This document shows positions 31,865 through 44,800 of a DNA stretch of 64,000 nt, piece after piece. A program made the translations under genes and the position numbers. The stretch is taken from assembly GCA_027625915.1 (NCBI GenBank), contig JANTQA010000029.1, forward strand, positions 9,052,001-9,116,000, written 5' to 3'. The notes under the pieces were generated by a model. It was not told the DNA's origin. It saw only the letters and a list, made by a program, of their open reading frames with translations, and ran no database searches. Position 1 is the stretch's first letter; every line of letters begins with the position of its first letter. Source of the stretch: Anaeramoeba flamelloides. Lineage: Eukaryota > Metamonada > Anaeramoebidae.

Positions 31865-32150
31865 TGATATTATTAATTTTTTTATTTTTTTCAAAAAATT
31901 CAGATATCCAGATTTTTCGATTTATTTTATAGGCCGGACAGTCCCATAAAAAATGATCGAAATCTTCAATGATATCAATATTTAACTTTTCTTTACATAA
32001 ATCACAATTTTTATTTTTATTTTTACTTGTTACATAAGAGTACCAAAAGAAAGGATTCTTTTAAAAAAGATCTCCAAGGATTATTTCATTAACCTCTTCT
32101 TTGATTAATTTCACTCATTCATATAAACGCGTCTCTTCGATTTCAAACAA
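31865..32150 (-). pseudogene. LINE 3' fragment with zf-RVT zinc knuckle
   Basis: Minus-strand reading gives NPFFWYSYVTSKNKNKN, then CDLCKEKLNIDIIEDFDHFL and WDCPAYK: a C-x2-C...H...C pattern typical of the reverse-transcriptase zinc-binding tail (zf-RVT) of non-LTR ORF2. Stops and frame changes on both sides show decay. Related pieces are at 42409-42711 and 61600-61690. Confidence 0.72.
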
Positions 32151-32939
32151 AATTTAATAAAACCAAAAATTTAACAAAAAAAAGTTCAAAAAATTGAAAA
32201 TTAAAATATCTAACTCTGATTTACTTTCTTTCATTCTCAAATAAAATAATAACATGTATTAAGATTTTAAAATTTTAATCTATAACAAACTACTTAAAAA
32301 AAATATTTTATTGTTTATTTACATAAAATTAGTATATATAACAATAATAAAGCTGCCTCCTTTCTTAACTCCCCACTTGATATTTCTCATCAAATAACAG
32401 TAAATTATAGTAGTATATAGTAACAAGTAAATTCCATTTTTTGTGATTCCAATAAGACTTAAATTGAATCCAACTTATAGGGTTCCAACAATTAAAATAA
32501 ATTATTTTGAAAAATAGATGGTTTTTTTTTTGGTAATGGTTCATTTTTTTACTCAAATTGGAATTTTTTTAATGTTTTAAAGTGTTATTATTTATCATTT
32601 TATTTTTATTTATTGAGAAAATCTTACTAAAATAATAAAAATATTAGATATTTTTTTGTAATGTCTTTTTTTTTTTTAATTTTTAACATAAAAAAACCCG
32701 GCACTAATATAAAGATAAACTTGGATTAACATTATGGATGAAAGGCTTTGTGAAAATTCCTACATTCAAAAACAAATTACAATTCAATTTTCATCAAGAA
32801 TTGTTTTTTTAGTTCACACAATAAATGATTATTCAGTTTATAATAAAAAGATCTTTCTTTTCAGAAATTGAGATTTAGGTTAATTCAACACATCATTAAA
32901 TACTTTATTGTTCTTGTATCATTTTTATTTTTAGAAAAT
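32151..32939. other. Non-coding AT-rich stretch
   Basis: No coding or repeat signal that I can support. The 63-codon minus frame at 32365-32556 is low-complexity. Confidence 0.3.
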
Positions 32940-33795
32940 AAAAAAGCTCAAACAAATTTTATGATCAAACTAATAATAATCACTTTTTAACAATATACTC
33001 GAATATAAAATAAATGTGTTTTTAAAATGGTTTATTACCTTTACAACTTGAGAAAAAAAAACCGATCAAGAATAATTTTCCTTCTTATTGGTGATACTTA
33101 AAAGAAAAAACTCTAATCTTTAATTGTGTTTTCTGTCCAATACAAAGATGTTCAAAGAAGAATAATAAAAAGAAAACAATTGTACAAAAAATCTTAATAG
33201 CAGGCAATAATGTGGCTAGTTTATTGTAAAAGCTTTTGAAAGTTATCCAACTCCATTTAGCTTTCTGAGAATATTGAAAATGTTTTAACCCAATGAACAC
33301 ATTGTTTAAATAACATGTGAAGGGTTGGTTATTTTAAAAATAATTTTTAGTCCACATAATTTATCATTCTAGTTCTGACTGAGAAAATATTCATTAATCT
33401 TTAGTTACTATTGTTGTTGATCTAAAAGGATCGATAGATTTATTGACCAAATCAAAAGAAAATACAATAAAACTCTTTGATCTTATCCTTGATTCAATCA
33501 AGAATCTTTTTTATCTTTTTTAAAAAGAACAAAGTGTTTCATATAATCTTTTTATTTGATCAATTATAATTTCTTTGTAAGGATATTGCTGAATTAGCCC
33601 AAAACATAAAACCATTATATCGCTTTTTGATTTTTTTAACACAATATTTTGTCGTTTATCACCATTTTTAAATAATTATCACGATTTGATCGAATATCGT
33701 TAAATTCTAAAAAATTCTGTTTTGATAAAAAAAATTCTGATTTTTGTCACTTTATGATGACTTAAGAATAGATTTCGTCATAACCTCTAATATTA
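32940..33795. repeat. Element E, truncated second copy
   Basis: Matches 3810-4674: shared AATTTTCCTTCTTATT and TAATTGTGTTTTCTGTCCAA, the AAAGGATCGATAGATTT block, and the terminal TCATAACCTCTAATATT. The left TIR half is missing and the ATCGCGAT motifs have decayed. Confidence 0.65.
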
Positions 33796-34577
33796 TTTTT
33801 ACTCTTTTTTGTCTTCAAATCAATACTCTAATTTATAAAGTCTATATTTAATATTTTTAATGATGGGTTTTAACCTTTTAATTGAAACTGTTGTCATAAA
33901 ACAAAAGTTAAATAATCTAATATAATTTTATGTAAATTACAGTTCCCAGTTGGCTTATAATCTTGGGAATATGAAAAAAAGATAATCTTGCATTGGGTAT
34001 AAGAAAACTTGTTATTTTGGTTCTTATTTGATTGATCTCGGACTTATTTTGATTTTTATATTGTTTCAAAAAGAGCCGTTTTAAACTATTATTATTATTT
34101 TTACCCAAAAAATGCAAATTTATGGGTGTAATACTAATGGATTGGTAGTTAAATTTATAAAAAAAATGTGATTTGTGGGTTGTTGATTGAAATTTTTTAT
34201 TATGTTTGGTTTTATTTGGAGCTTTTAAAAAAAATTTCTGTTTATTTGGTTAATTGACAAAAAAATGTACAAAAATTTTCTTCTACAACCCAAAAATATA
34301 AATTCATTCGTAAACACCTACCCCCCAACGCTTTTAGTCTTTGACTCATCAATTGGTATTTTGGAAAAAAAAATTAATAAATTGACAGAAAGTTCCATTT
34401 TCAACCACTCTTAAAACCCATACCAAAAACAAGATCAATCAAGTACCAACCAAAATTACAAGTTAGCCACATCCACACAAGATAATCTTTTTTTAAATTT
34501 CAAGGGATTGTAAACCTTAAAGTTCTTAAAATCTATCATTTTTTTGATCGTTTGTTTCAACTTGTTAAATTCCGTAA
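33796..34577. other. 5' flank of the VDAC gene
   Basis: A 66-codon minus frame (33917-34117) is K/N-rich with no motif and is not supported as a gene. A C-rich CACCTACCCCCCAACGC string at 34315-34331 is unusual for the region and could be promoter-proximal. Confidence 0.25.
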
Positions 34578-35710
34578 ATGCATAACATTTGGAAAACTCC
34601 TTATTTTAGCCAACTCGGATCTCGATCAAAAAGTACTCTGGGTGGTTACTCATCGAATATTAAATTGGACATCCGAACAAGCACACCAAACGGAACCAAA
34701 CTAAACCAATCATTTGGCTTTAGCCCTACAGATGACTCCTTTGAGTTCAGTTCACAATTATCGAGCTCAATTCAAGCAGCACCCTACTTGCGCGTTTCTC
34801 CATCTTTCACAACGAATAATAGTTTTCTTGGCATTACCTTTGAACCTTCCAAAAATTTTGAATTTGGGCTTATTGGTAAAAACAAAAACAAACTTTTTTC
34901 TCTTTTTTTTTTCTTCTCTTTTTTTTAGTTTTGTTTTACTTATTTCCTTCTGCAACCAATCAAACAAACAAACAAACAAAAAAAAAAATTCTTGAATTCT
35001 GTTACCCTGTTTCAAACCCTTCCTTAGGACAATCAAACCCTTTCAATGGAAAAGGATGGTGTTCTTTAAATCAAGATGTTTTCACTTTGAGCCTAGCAGG
35101 CGATTTCGAGAGCAAACGAATGAAAATTTCAAGCACAACCGGCACGTCTGGTTTCGCTCTTGGCTTTGTTGGTGAAGTCGAGCTATCGACAAAGTGCCCA
35201 TCTTTGGCAATCAATCATTGCAGAAATAACAGGATGTATGAAAAGATTTCAGAATTCGATTTTGGTTTCCAATATGAATTCTCACAAAATCTTATCTTTG
35301 GTGGCTTTTTGAGGAACTTCACAAAGCAATTAGATCTTTTCCTAAGTTACCAAATAGATCCCACACTTTCAATTGCAGGCACTTTGAATGTCCCAACTTG
35401 GCTTTCACAGATAAAAAAACATGAACAAAAGCCTGGTTTTTCCGTTGGGATACAGAAAAAATGCTTTAACAAACTTGACTTACGTACGAAACTAGTGAAT
35501 TTTGACAAAGTGTTAATTTCTTGTAAATATCCTTTCTCAGATTCCGTTTGGGCAAGTATCACTACCTCAATAAATCTAAAATCTCTCAAAAAAGTTGAAA
35601 GGCCGCAAGTCGGTTTCCAAGTCGGCTGTGATCTTTCCAATTTTGTAAATCAACAAGAACTCAAAAAAAAAAAATGTAACAAGAAATGCAAATTATTTAA
35701 CATCTTTTAG
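34578..35710 (+). CDS. VDAC: VDAC/Porin_3-type beta-barrel protein, 326 aa, two exons
   Basis: Outer-membrane anion channel of mitochondria or related organelles. Exons 34578-34875 and 35028-35710 join in phase 1 (GLI-G|GQSNPF-type join, Gly split). The N-terminus matches VDAC: PYFSQLGSRSKSTL aligns with the 'YxDLGKxAxD' helix, followed by NIKLDIRTSTPNGTKLNQSF (first strands). Alternating strands follow throughout exon 2. Near the C-terminus RPQVGFQVGCDL fits the mitochondrial beta-signal (polar-x-Gly-x-x-hydrophobic-x-hydrophobic). Oddities: 326 aa is longer than the usual 280-300, and the beta-signal is followed by a 20-odd residue Lys/Cys-rich tail (ELKKKKCNKKCKLFNIF). A Tom40-like member of the same fold cannot be excluded by eye. 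Confidence 0.82.
34876..35027 (+). other. VDAC intron (152 bp)
   Basis: Donor GTAAAA, acceptor CCTTAG. Includes a T-rich stretch and four to five CAAA units. Overlapping frames across the intron are shadows. Confidence 0.85.
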
Positions 35711-36681
35711 AGTATCTACAGCCGTTTCGAGGTCACAGTGAATTTTTATCTGAATCAAATTTTAATTCCATTTTATGTTTATTATATATAATCATATTCT
35801 GATTAAAAAATCAATCGATTTTCGCAACAAAAAATATACCAATTAAAATAAACAAACGTTAGAAATTCTCGAGTTTTTTGTTCATTTCAGATTTTGAAAG
35901 ATTCTTATAAACAAAAGATTAAACATATAAAAAATATAGGCACACTAAAATACTCCCGAGAAGAAGCAAGTAAATGATATGATGAAAATTTTATTAAGTA
36001 AACTATTTTTCAAAAATGTTGACTCACTTTATAATATAATTGGAAGTTGTTTTTTTGGGATTTATTCCATACCCCTATCAAAATTATTTTTTCTGATTTT
36101 TGGATCAGAATCATTTTTTCTTAAGTTGGCAAATTTTTATTTTGTTTTTTTCAAATTTTTGTTTTTCTTTTGTTTTTCTTTCTTTTTCTTTAATTATACC
36201 AAGTTGAAAAAAAAAAAAGAACTTATACAATACCAATAAACATTAAGAAAATTGCGACTATGTATTATCTTTTCAGTAAATTTAATTATTCGTCAAAAAT
36301 CTTTTTGTTCAACTTTTTTATTGAAAGTTCAGTTAGAATAATAAAAAATCCATAATGACCATTTCAAAAACTATGACTCACTTTTTTTTTAGTTTTTGAA
36401 TTGAGTTTTTTTTAATTTTTAAAAGATCAGAATTTGATATTTTTCGAATAATTTAAAAGTGAATTATTAATAATATTTAATAATTTGTTGTTCTTGAATT
36501 CGAAAAGAATATAATATTTTATATTCAATTTATTATTTCAGTTCGTCCATTTTTTGAAGATTTTTGAGAAATTTAATTAATTTTGATCTTTTCACTTTTC
36601 ATAACAATTAATAATTTTGATATTGTTTAGATTAATTCAGATAAAGTCTTTGTAAAGTATCCTTTTTACCTGGAGAAATAA
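35711..36681. other. 3' flank of VDAC, no supported gene
   Basis: The frame directly after the VDAC stop (SIYSRFEVTVNFYLNQ) is strand-like but lies beyond TAG and is not counted. The 86-codon frame at 35979-36239 is Phe/Lys homopolymer-driven. Confidence 0.3.
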
Positions 36682-36810
36682 TTATAAGACGATGGAAAAA
36701 ATACCATTCTTTTTCGACTCATATGAGTTATTTTGAGTTTTTTCAATTAAATCGATTTTGGAAACAAACCACTTAATTTCATCTGGGCAGTATGATTTAA
36801 TATAAACCCC
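36682..36810 (-). pseudogene. 3' coding fragment cut off by an element
   Basis: About 42 codons of complex protein sequence (YIKSYCPDEIKWFVSKIDLI, then EKTQNNSYESKKNGIFSIVL) end in TAA. The frame has no ATG and runs upstream directly into the terminus of the element at 36811. Beyond that element, 37040-37110 (minus) again shows protein-like sequence (DGILTYDRLTIVGEISTYLP). The simplest reading is an old gene or transposon ORF interrupted by insertion. Family unknown. Confidence 0.45.
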
Positions 36811-37018
36811 GTTCCAAAAATTTGGACACACCAAAAATCAAAAATAGGCAAAAAAAAAACCCAATTTATTGTATTTTTCCAAACCTAATATAAAAACACA
36901 TTTAAGTTACTCAGTATTAATGTTTTAATAAGTAATCATTCGAGCCCAAATAAAAGAAAAAAAAATAAAACACAAAAATAAAAATTGGTGTGTCCAAAAT
37001 AATGAAACGAGCGGAACA
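36811..37018. mobile_element. 208-bp TIR element with GTTCC...TTTGGACACACC ends
   Basis: Left GTTCCAAAAATTTGGACACA and right complementary GTGTGTCCAAAATAATGAAA...GGAAC. A lone end (TGTGTCCAAATTTTTGGAA) recurs at 37308-37326. Ends of this type are seen in Tc1/mariner-like elements. No ORF. Confidence 0.7.
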
Positions 37019-37200
37019 AAAAATGTATTGGTAAATATGTTGAAATTTCACCAACAATTGTTAATCGATCATATGTTAAGATACCATCTACCAATTGTAT
37101 GTGATTTTCCAATTTAAGAAACTCAACACTAACCTTCTATCAACCATTGAAAAAAAATTTCGAGATCTAACCAAACAGATTACGTAACTGCAAAAAAGGA
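37019..37200. repeat. Old repeat with coding remnants, inverted copy at 48900-49100
   Basis: On the minus strand, MVDRRLVLSFLNWKI matches MVDRMILLSLLNRKI read on the plus strand near 48935-48985; the DNA also aligns. Both copies contain stops. Probably a decayed transposon ORF. Confidence 0.5.
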
Positions 37201-37329
37201 AAATGAAAACAAAACAAAAAAGACAAAAAATGAAATTGTTTGTAAAATCAAAATTCTTTCCAATTTGAATTTAAAGTACAGTAATGATGTTCTTTCCACT
37301 GTTTAAACTGTGTCCAAATTTTTGGAATC

Positions 37330-38890
37330 TAGTTTACTATAAGATAGAAAACCCTCGAACCCTAAATGCTTTTGAATCATCTAGTAACACAAATAATTCA
37401 TGTCAATTCTAATAACTCAAAACTTTTTTCTAATCGAATTTTTTTTTCTTTTTTATTTTTTCTACAGTTTTTTACATTTATTTTTTATTTATTCTTCATA
37501 TTTTTTATCAACTCATTCATACAATTTTATTTAACCTAAATTACCTTTAAAATTCCCATAATATCTCTTTTTTGACACTAATATCTAATAACTTTTTGAA
37601 TTAAAAGTCATGAATTTAATCAATTCAAAATTCTCTCCTATAAAGACTAATTTTTTTCTAAAACTTAGACCTTACTACTCAACCTAAATCATTTAACAGA
37701 GTTAAAATGGTTTCAAAAATCACTATAATACAATTTCATTCAAATTGGAAATAATTTTGATTTTTTGAAAAATATGAAAATCATTTTTTCAATTTAATTT
37801 AGCAATATCTTTTTTTTTCATTTCATTTTTTCAATTACTAATCTGTTTTCATAAGATCTGAGAAATTTCAAAATGATTTATTTTCGTTAAAGCTGAGATA
37901 CTTTGAAACGAAAGATCCAAATAAAATTAGTAATATCATATCTAACCTTTTGATTACATCAATAATTGTTAGAGAATTTCAACAAATTTAGAAATATATT
38001 TATTTCTTTTCTTACTCCAAAATTTTTAGCACAGATTTTTATGTATTTTGTATTGATAATAATTAATTTTTTTGTTTTGTGGATATTCTAATTTATAAAA
38101 AATTGTTAACACATCATATAGTAAGTGGTTCTAATTTAGTATTTACCATATTATTTAATAAGGTTTTTTTTACAAAAATTATATTTTGGAGTGATAAAAT
38201 TATGAATCAGAGTTTAAGTAACACTAAAAGGATTTATAAGATCAATATTGAAAATTTTTGATCAACCAAAATTGAAAAAAAATATATAATAATTGATTTA
38301 ATTATTTTTAGCTATGTCAGGATTAAATTGATACAATTGTGATGAATTTTTGAAAAATATTTAATGTAATACCTAAATTTGAAAAGGCCAGTATGTGAAA
38401 AATATTAAAAATAAATTAATTTGTAAAAAAACATTAAAATAATTTCTTCAAATAAAATTTTTTAAAAAATATGTAAGAAAAAAAACTTGCAGACAATATT
38501 TCTGAGAATAAGCTTTTTCAAAATACTGAAACTTGGAAAAAGTTTTGATCACTGGTCTCTTATTCAATAATATGGTTTATTCAAAATTCAGAATCCCAAA
38601 AAAAAAAAAAAAATAAAAAGCAAATTTTAAAATAAAAAAAATTGGATAATTAAAGAATATTACCAATAAACTAACTTAATGCACTTTTATTAAGATTTTC
38701 GCCTTTTGTTGTTATTTTTCAATTTAAATATAATACAAAAGAAAAATATATAATTATATAATTAGTAACGAACGAATATTTATGTTTTGTATTACTATCT
38801 AATTGAAAAAAAAAACATAGAATTTCCAAATGAATAATTTAAAAAAAAAAAAATCATAAATTATAAAATAGAGAAAAAAAAAAAATTTTT
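37330..38890. other. 3' flank of Rab11, no supported gene
   Basis: AT-rich. The 60-codon frame at 38079-38261 has no motif. Confidence 0.3.
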
Positions 38891-41800
38891 CTAACAGCAT
38901 TTTTTTGATCTTTTTTCTTTTTCATTTTCAGGATCGATGTCATGTTTTTGGATCACAATTGATGATTTGCCTTGCACCTTTTCAGTATTTTCATCTTCAA
39001 TTTTATTTTTAGTAGTTTTTATTGTATTGCGGTAAATATCGTTTAAAAGATCAGCATAAGCCTTTTCAACATTTGTGGAATCTAATGCAGAAGTTTCGAG
39101 GAGGGAGATTCCGTGTTCCTCGCTAAAAGTAGTTGATTTTTCAAGTGCAACTGCTCTTAAATGTTTTAAATCAACTTTATTTCCAACTAACATGATTTTG
39201 ATGTCCTCTGAAGAATGTTCCCGTAGTTCATTCAACCATCTTTCACAGTTTTCAAACGTAGAATATTTTGTGATATCAAATACAAGAATTGCGCCAACAG
39301 CTCCACGATAATAACTAAAATATTGTTTTTTCAAAAATAATAGATGAAAAAAGAAAAAAAAAAAATAATTATGAATATCATTGAAAATATTTTATTATAT
39401 TTTTGATCGACTATTTTTCATAAAATGGATTACACACGAATCAAATAATCAAATAAATCGAATACTGAGTCTTGTTTTTATTTTTTGTGGAAAGAAACAT
39501 AGTTAAAATATCTTTGTGAACAGTATTTTTTTGGATTTATTTTTTATATTTATTTTTACCATTTGGGAAAAAAAGTTCAACTGGCTTTTTAATTGGTAAC
39601 ATTAATAGAACCTGTAAATTTAAAAGCAAGATCTAAACGATAAAAGAAGAATAAATGATTTTAGACTAAATGGGGGATTAAATACAACAAAGGTTTTTTT
39701 AATACTATCTTTTGATATGGGTTTTTAATTGGATCGATCAATTATTAAAAATTTGATTATTTTTGAGGATCTCCAAAGCAACTCTAATAGGATTTTGATA
39801 TAAAAGGAGATCTCAATTTTGTTTGTTGGTTTGATTGAAAATAATATAATGGATTATTCTTTGAAGTTAATTGGTTTCTTCTTTTTATGAATTGATTTTA
39901 CTTTTCGTTTTCAGTAATGTTCACAATTAAAAGCCGGATGCAATAATATTCACGTTTAATTTTCCCTGTTTCACTTTTTTTCCGAAACGGTAAGATTCGA
40001 ATATATTTATATCATTGCACTAAACTCTATTATAATTTAAAGTGAAGTTGAAAGTAAGTGAACCAAGAGGATTATGATTTTCTCACCTTTACCAGGCAAA
40101 TTTCAAATTTGGATTGGAAAAATGGGTTTTGACATACTTGGGCTTTTCAAAAAAAAAAAAAAACCAAAATTTTAACAAGGTCTCTTGACTCACCATTCTT
40201 TTAAGGAAGCAGGTACATTTAACCATTTTTGAAAAATTTTAAATTGAAAAACCTTACTGAAATTGGATTTTTTGAGTGCCAACGGATATTGAAACTTTGA
40301 AATCAAAATACCATTCGCATACTCTATTTGTGAAAAGAAATACAAACCAAAGTAATTCAGAGTTGAATCTTTAATTTTTTGATACATTTTCAATTTTCTT
40401 TGATTAAATTTCATGGTTTTATTAAATTAGGTTTTGGACTAGAAATGTTTTTATGGGAATTCATGAAATTAATCAAAGAATAAACCAAAAAAATAGACAT
40501 GAGAAAGTGTGCATTTTAAACAAATCTTTTACTTTTAGAAGACCAAATAAGAAAGATCAGCCTTTCCAGATAAATTTATTGAATTCGAGAATGAAAAAAA
40601 AAATATTAAACCAAAATATATTTTCGAAGATTTGTTTTCTTTATCTTCTTAATTTGGATGAACTCAAAAAAGAAATTACCTGGAATTTCTCACTCCATTA
40701 TTTATTTATTATTATTTTACAAAACATTTTTTTACAAATTTGCTTTTCAAAATTCAATTTTCAAATATTTTTATCAAACTAAGGAATAATAAAGAATATT
40801 GTTTCAAAGATTAAAGTAAAGGAAATGAATTCTTCGAAATCAAAAAAAAAACAACTACAAAAGATTCAACTCAAAGAAAAAGAAAAATTGAGAAAAAATT
40901 GAAAGTATTATTCAGAATTATTTTGAGTTTTCAATTTAAGGGATCAGTCTTCTACAACAACAAGTTAAAATTTTAAAATACGTTATTGGTGATATTCTCT
41001 ACTTACAAATTTTTTTGTCTATTTCAAGTGTCAAAAAATTCTGATCGACTAAGAAACCTCAGAAAAGAATATTTTTTTAGTGAGATCAATTTTTTTTTTT
41101 CCATTTTTTCTGAAAAAGAAAAAATTTAAATTCATTTTATTTACTCACATTATAACAAGTTTTTACCCTGTTTATTGCCATTCACATCATCAATATACAA
41201 TAACAAGTCTTTGTTGCCTGGAATATTAATATAAAGATTTTTTTTCAATTTTGAGATAATTCTTTTTGGTTAAACAAAAAAATGGATTTATTCAACAGAT
41301 TGAAAAATAATTGACTTTTTTTAAGAAGAATAGTTATAATCATTAAAGTTTTTACAGTCATTTAAAAATTTTACTCTGAAATTTTGTTTTTGTATTAAGA
41401 CAAAATTCAATTTTTTGATAATAAAATTTTCTAAAAGATATTTGGGGAGTTAAAGTAATTTTATCCTCATAATTCAATATCAATTTTTTTTCTGACAAAA
41501 ATGATTTAAATTGTTATTATCATTCTTATTAATAAGACCAAACAATTTGTTTAAAAAAATTTTTATGCAATTGGTTCTTCATTTTTTGAAAACCAATAAA
41601 TAACTTTTTTGAAAACCTTAAAGAATAAAAAAAAAATTGCTGAATAGATCTCAATTTAATTGAAAGACTTTTGTTAAACTTCTATCATATATTCATTTAT
41701 TAAATCGTCTATACTCCAATTAGTTTTATTGGCTGAGATTTGTATTGAAATATTAATTCATAATAATAATAGCCAAATAAAAAATTTTCTTTCAAAATCA

Positions 41801-44800
41801 ATACTTTCCAACATAAAACTAAAAATATGTTTTCCCATTTTCAAGAATTAATTTAATTGTTAATAAAAATAATAGGGTATTTTTTGGAGTATATATTGGG
41901 ATCATTTGAATTTTGTATTTCAAAAAATAGAATCAAATTAATAAATTGTTTAGATGAGGTTAACTCATCTATTTCATCAATCAAAATATAAATAATAAAA
42001 AAAAAATTTTATAAGATGATCTTGACAAATTTTTCATTTGATTTTTAACAAATACTACTCCCTTAATCGAAAATAAAATAATTATAAAATCAAATAAACA
42101 GATCGAATAAATCTTGATTTCCAAAGAAGAAATTCAAAAAATATCCATTTTTTATCTTTCTTAGAGAAAAAGAATTTGAAAATATTAACTGGTAATCAAA
42201 TAACTTAAAAGAATTAGAAATTGAATTGGATAAATTCGGAATTAATCAATTAGAAAATAGCTCAAGTTGGAAAGTCCAAAAATATTTAAAAATTATCCAA
42301 ATAAATAACACAATAAACAAGCAACATAGGTATTTAAAATGGAAGGGTTCAACTTAAATTTTAAAACTCAGAAATTTTACAAATTACTTAAATAGATACT
42401 CTTATGTTATGAATATAAATAAATCAAAATATTGGGAGATATGTAAAAAAATAAATAATTTAGATATTATTGAAGATTTAGACCATTTTCTATGGAATTT
42501 CTCAGCCTATGAAAATAATCGTAAAATCTGGATATCTGAATTAAAAAAAATTAATATATCTAATATATTAAAAAATAATAATATTTTTGATATTATTATA
42601 AAAAAAGATTCATCTTGCTTATTAGCCTTAATGGATAATAAACTTATCTTTGAGTCTTTAATAAGATTCCTAAATTTTTATTTAGGAATTCGGGCACATA
42701 AGAGGGGCTAATAACTCCTCCATTAAATAATATAAAAAAAAAAATATCCATATTTTCTGAACCAAAACTAGAATTAGATGAATTAAACGAAAATAGGATT
42801 TTAAAATTCATTTTGAGAAATGCTTTAGAAATAGGAAGTAATGTGTTAATCAAAAATTTTCCAAACAAAAGTTTTCCATGAATAATTAAAAAGAAAGTCA
42901 AGTAAAGATAGAGTAATTTTATCAAATATTACAGATAAGATCAATAAATAAATTATTTTTTTTCATTTTTTCTTGATTACTATCTTTAATTATTTGGATT
43001 TCCATTTTTTAATTGGTATTTAAATATATTATACTTGGATATCTGATACATTATATTTATGAAAATATTAATGTATTTGGTTAAAGAAATGATTTTAATC
43101 ATCACGTTTCGTATAAACTGTGGCACTCAAAATTAGTAAAATGTACTTATTGCCTTGAGTCAATAAATATGTTGTTTGTCATAAAACTTATATTCACCAT
43201 TCATAGGATTAAGGTAGTCCTTGGAAAAAATTTAATTAAAAAAATTTTGAAAATAACAGGTTTATGGTAACCAAATGCACATATTGAAAAAAAAATTAGT
43301 TTGTGTTTGCATTTGGATTGTTGTTTTAATTTATTATTTAACCGTTTGGGGAAAAAAGTGAAACCCGTTTTTTAATTTGGAAAACCTAAATAGAACCTAA
43401 AAATGAAAAGTAAGTTCAATTAAAAAAAAAAAAATAATAAATGATTAAAACAAAATGAAGGGACTAAACACAATAACAATATTTTTTTTATACTATCTTT
43501 TTATATGAGCTTTTCTATGAACCCCCGATTATTAAAAATTTAATTATTTTTAGAGATCTCCAAACAGCACATTGGATTTGGAGTTAAAAGGAGATCCAAA
43601 TTGTATTTGTTGATCTGGTTGAAAATAATAGTAAAACGAATTATTCTTTAAAGTTGATTTGTTTATTCTTTTTCTTAATTGATATTTTAGTCTTGAAAAA
43701 AATACCTGACATGAAAATAATCCCTTGAAAAGATTTTTAATTGTTAATATTAGGAAAATTGTTGTGTAATTTCTTTTATTAAAAATCGAATCCTTTTGAG
43801 AAATAACTAAATTTTTTATGAGCAAAGTAATAAACCTACCTAAAGTTCATTAAAGTGGGGGTTATATAGATAATACTCATTTAATTGTTTGATAACTCAA
43901 AATAGATCTACTTATTTTGAAAAAGAATCAAAATTTTATAGAGGTTTGTTGCTGAATTTGGAAAATGATATTTTTTATTCTTGTTTTTTGATTGATTGAA
44001 TAGTGTTTCGAACACGTGTAATTTAATTAATCATCATTCTAATAAGTGCCAAGTTATAATTTCAAAAGATTGATTCTTAAGTGACTAGTAACTCTTGTTT
44101 ATCCCCCCCCACAAAAAAAAAAAAAAAAAAAAGGTAATAGAGTAATTATTTACACAAAGATACAATTAAACCCGATATTCAAACTTCATTTATCAACTTT
44201 TGAGAGATGATTTTATCATTTTTAAAAGAATTCATTTTTTACCCATTGAAATTTTCAGTCAAAAGATCTCTGTTACTTTTTTTAGATGGATTTTTAGATT
44301 CCAAAAGAAAAAGAAAAATTTGCAAAAAAATTTTTATTTTGAAGAATTCTCACTTTTAGTGATTTATGAGAGTCTGTATGAACAAATAACTTTGAATATT
44401 TAAGCTTATTTTTAAAATTACAATAAAAATAAATCAAATATTTAGTTATTCAAGATCCTAAAAAATTGATTGTTTATTTTATTCACAATTAGATTTTATT
44501 AAATTTCTTGAAATTCAAAAGATTAGGTAATAATCTTTTTCAAATATTCAGAATATAAACAAGGAACTGTAAGTATTATAATTGGTTATTTGATAATATC
44601 TAATTAAATTTATTTTTTATTAGAATTATTAATTGAATTAGTTTGGTTTTATTTGTTGGAAAATCTTTAATTTTTTTGAGGAATAATAACAAAGTCTATT
44701 GATACATTTTATCTTTGGGTTAATTATAAACCCACTGAAAAATTAAGAATTGTTTTATTTGGTTATTGATTAAAAATAATAAAATTAAAAAGTATTTCTT

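Noticed and set aside
33917-34117. 66-codon minus ORF upstream of VDAC
   Set aside because: Asn/Lys/Ile-rich with no recognisable feature; could be real, but composition does not differ from the AT-rich background.
35347-35640. 97-codon minus ORF
   Set aside because: Antisense shadow of VDAC exon 2.
39075-39311. 78-codon plus ORF
   Set aside because: Antisense shadow of the last Rab11 exon.
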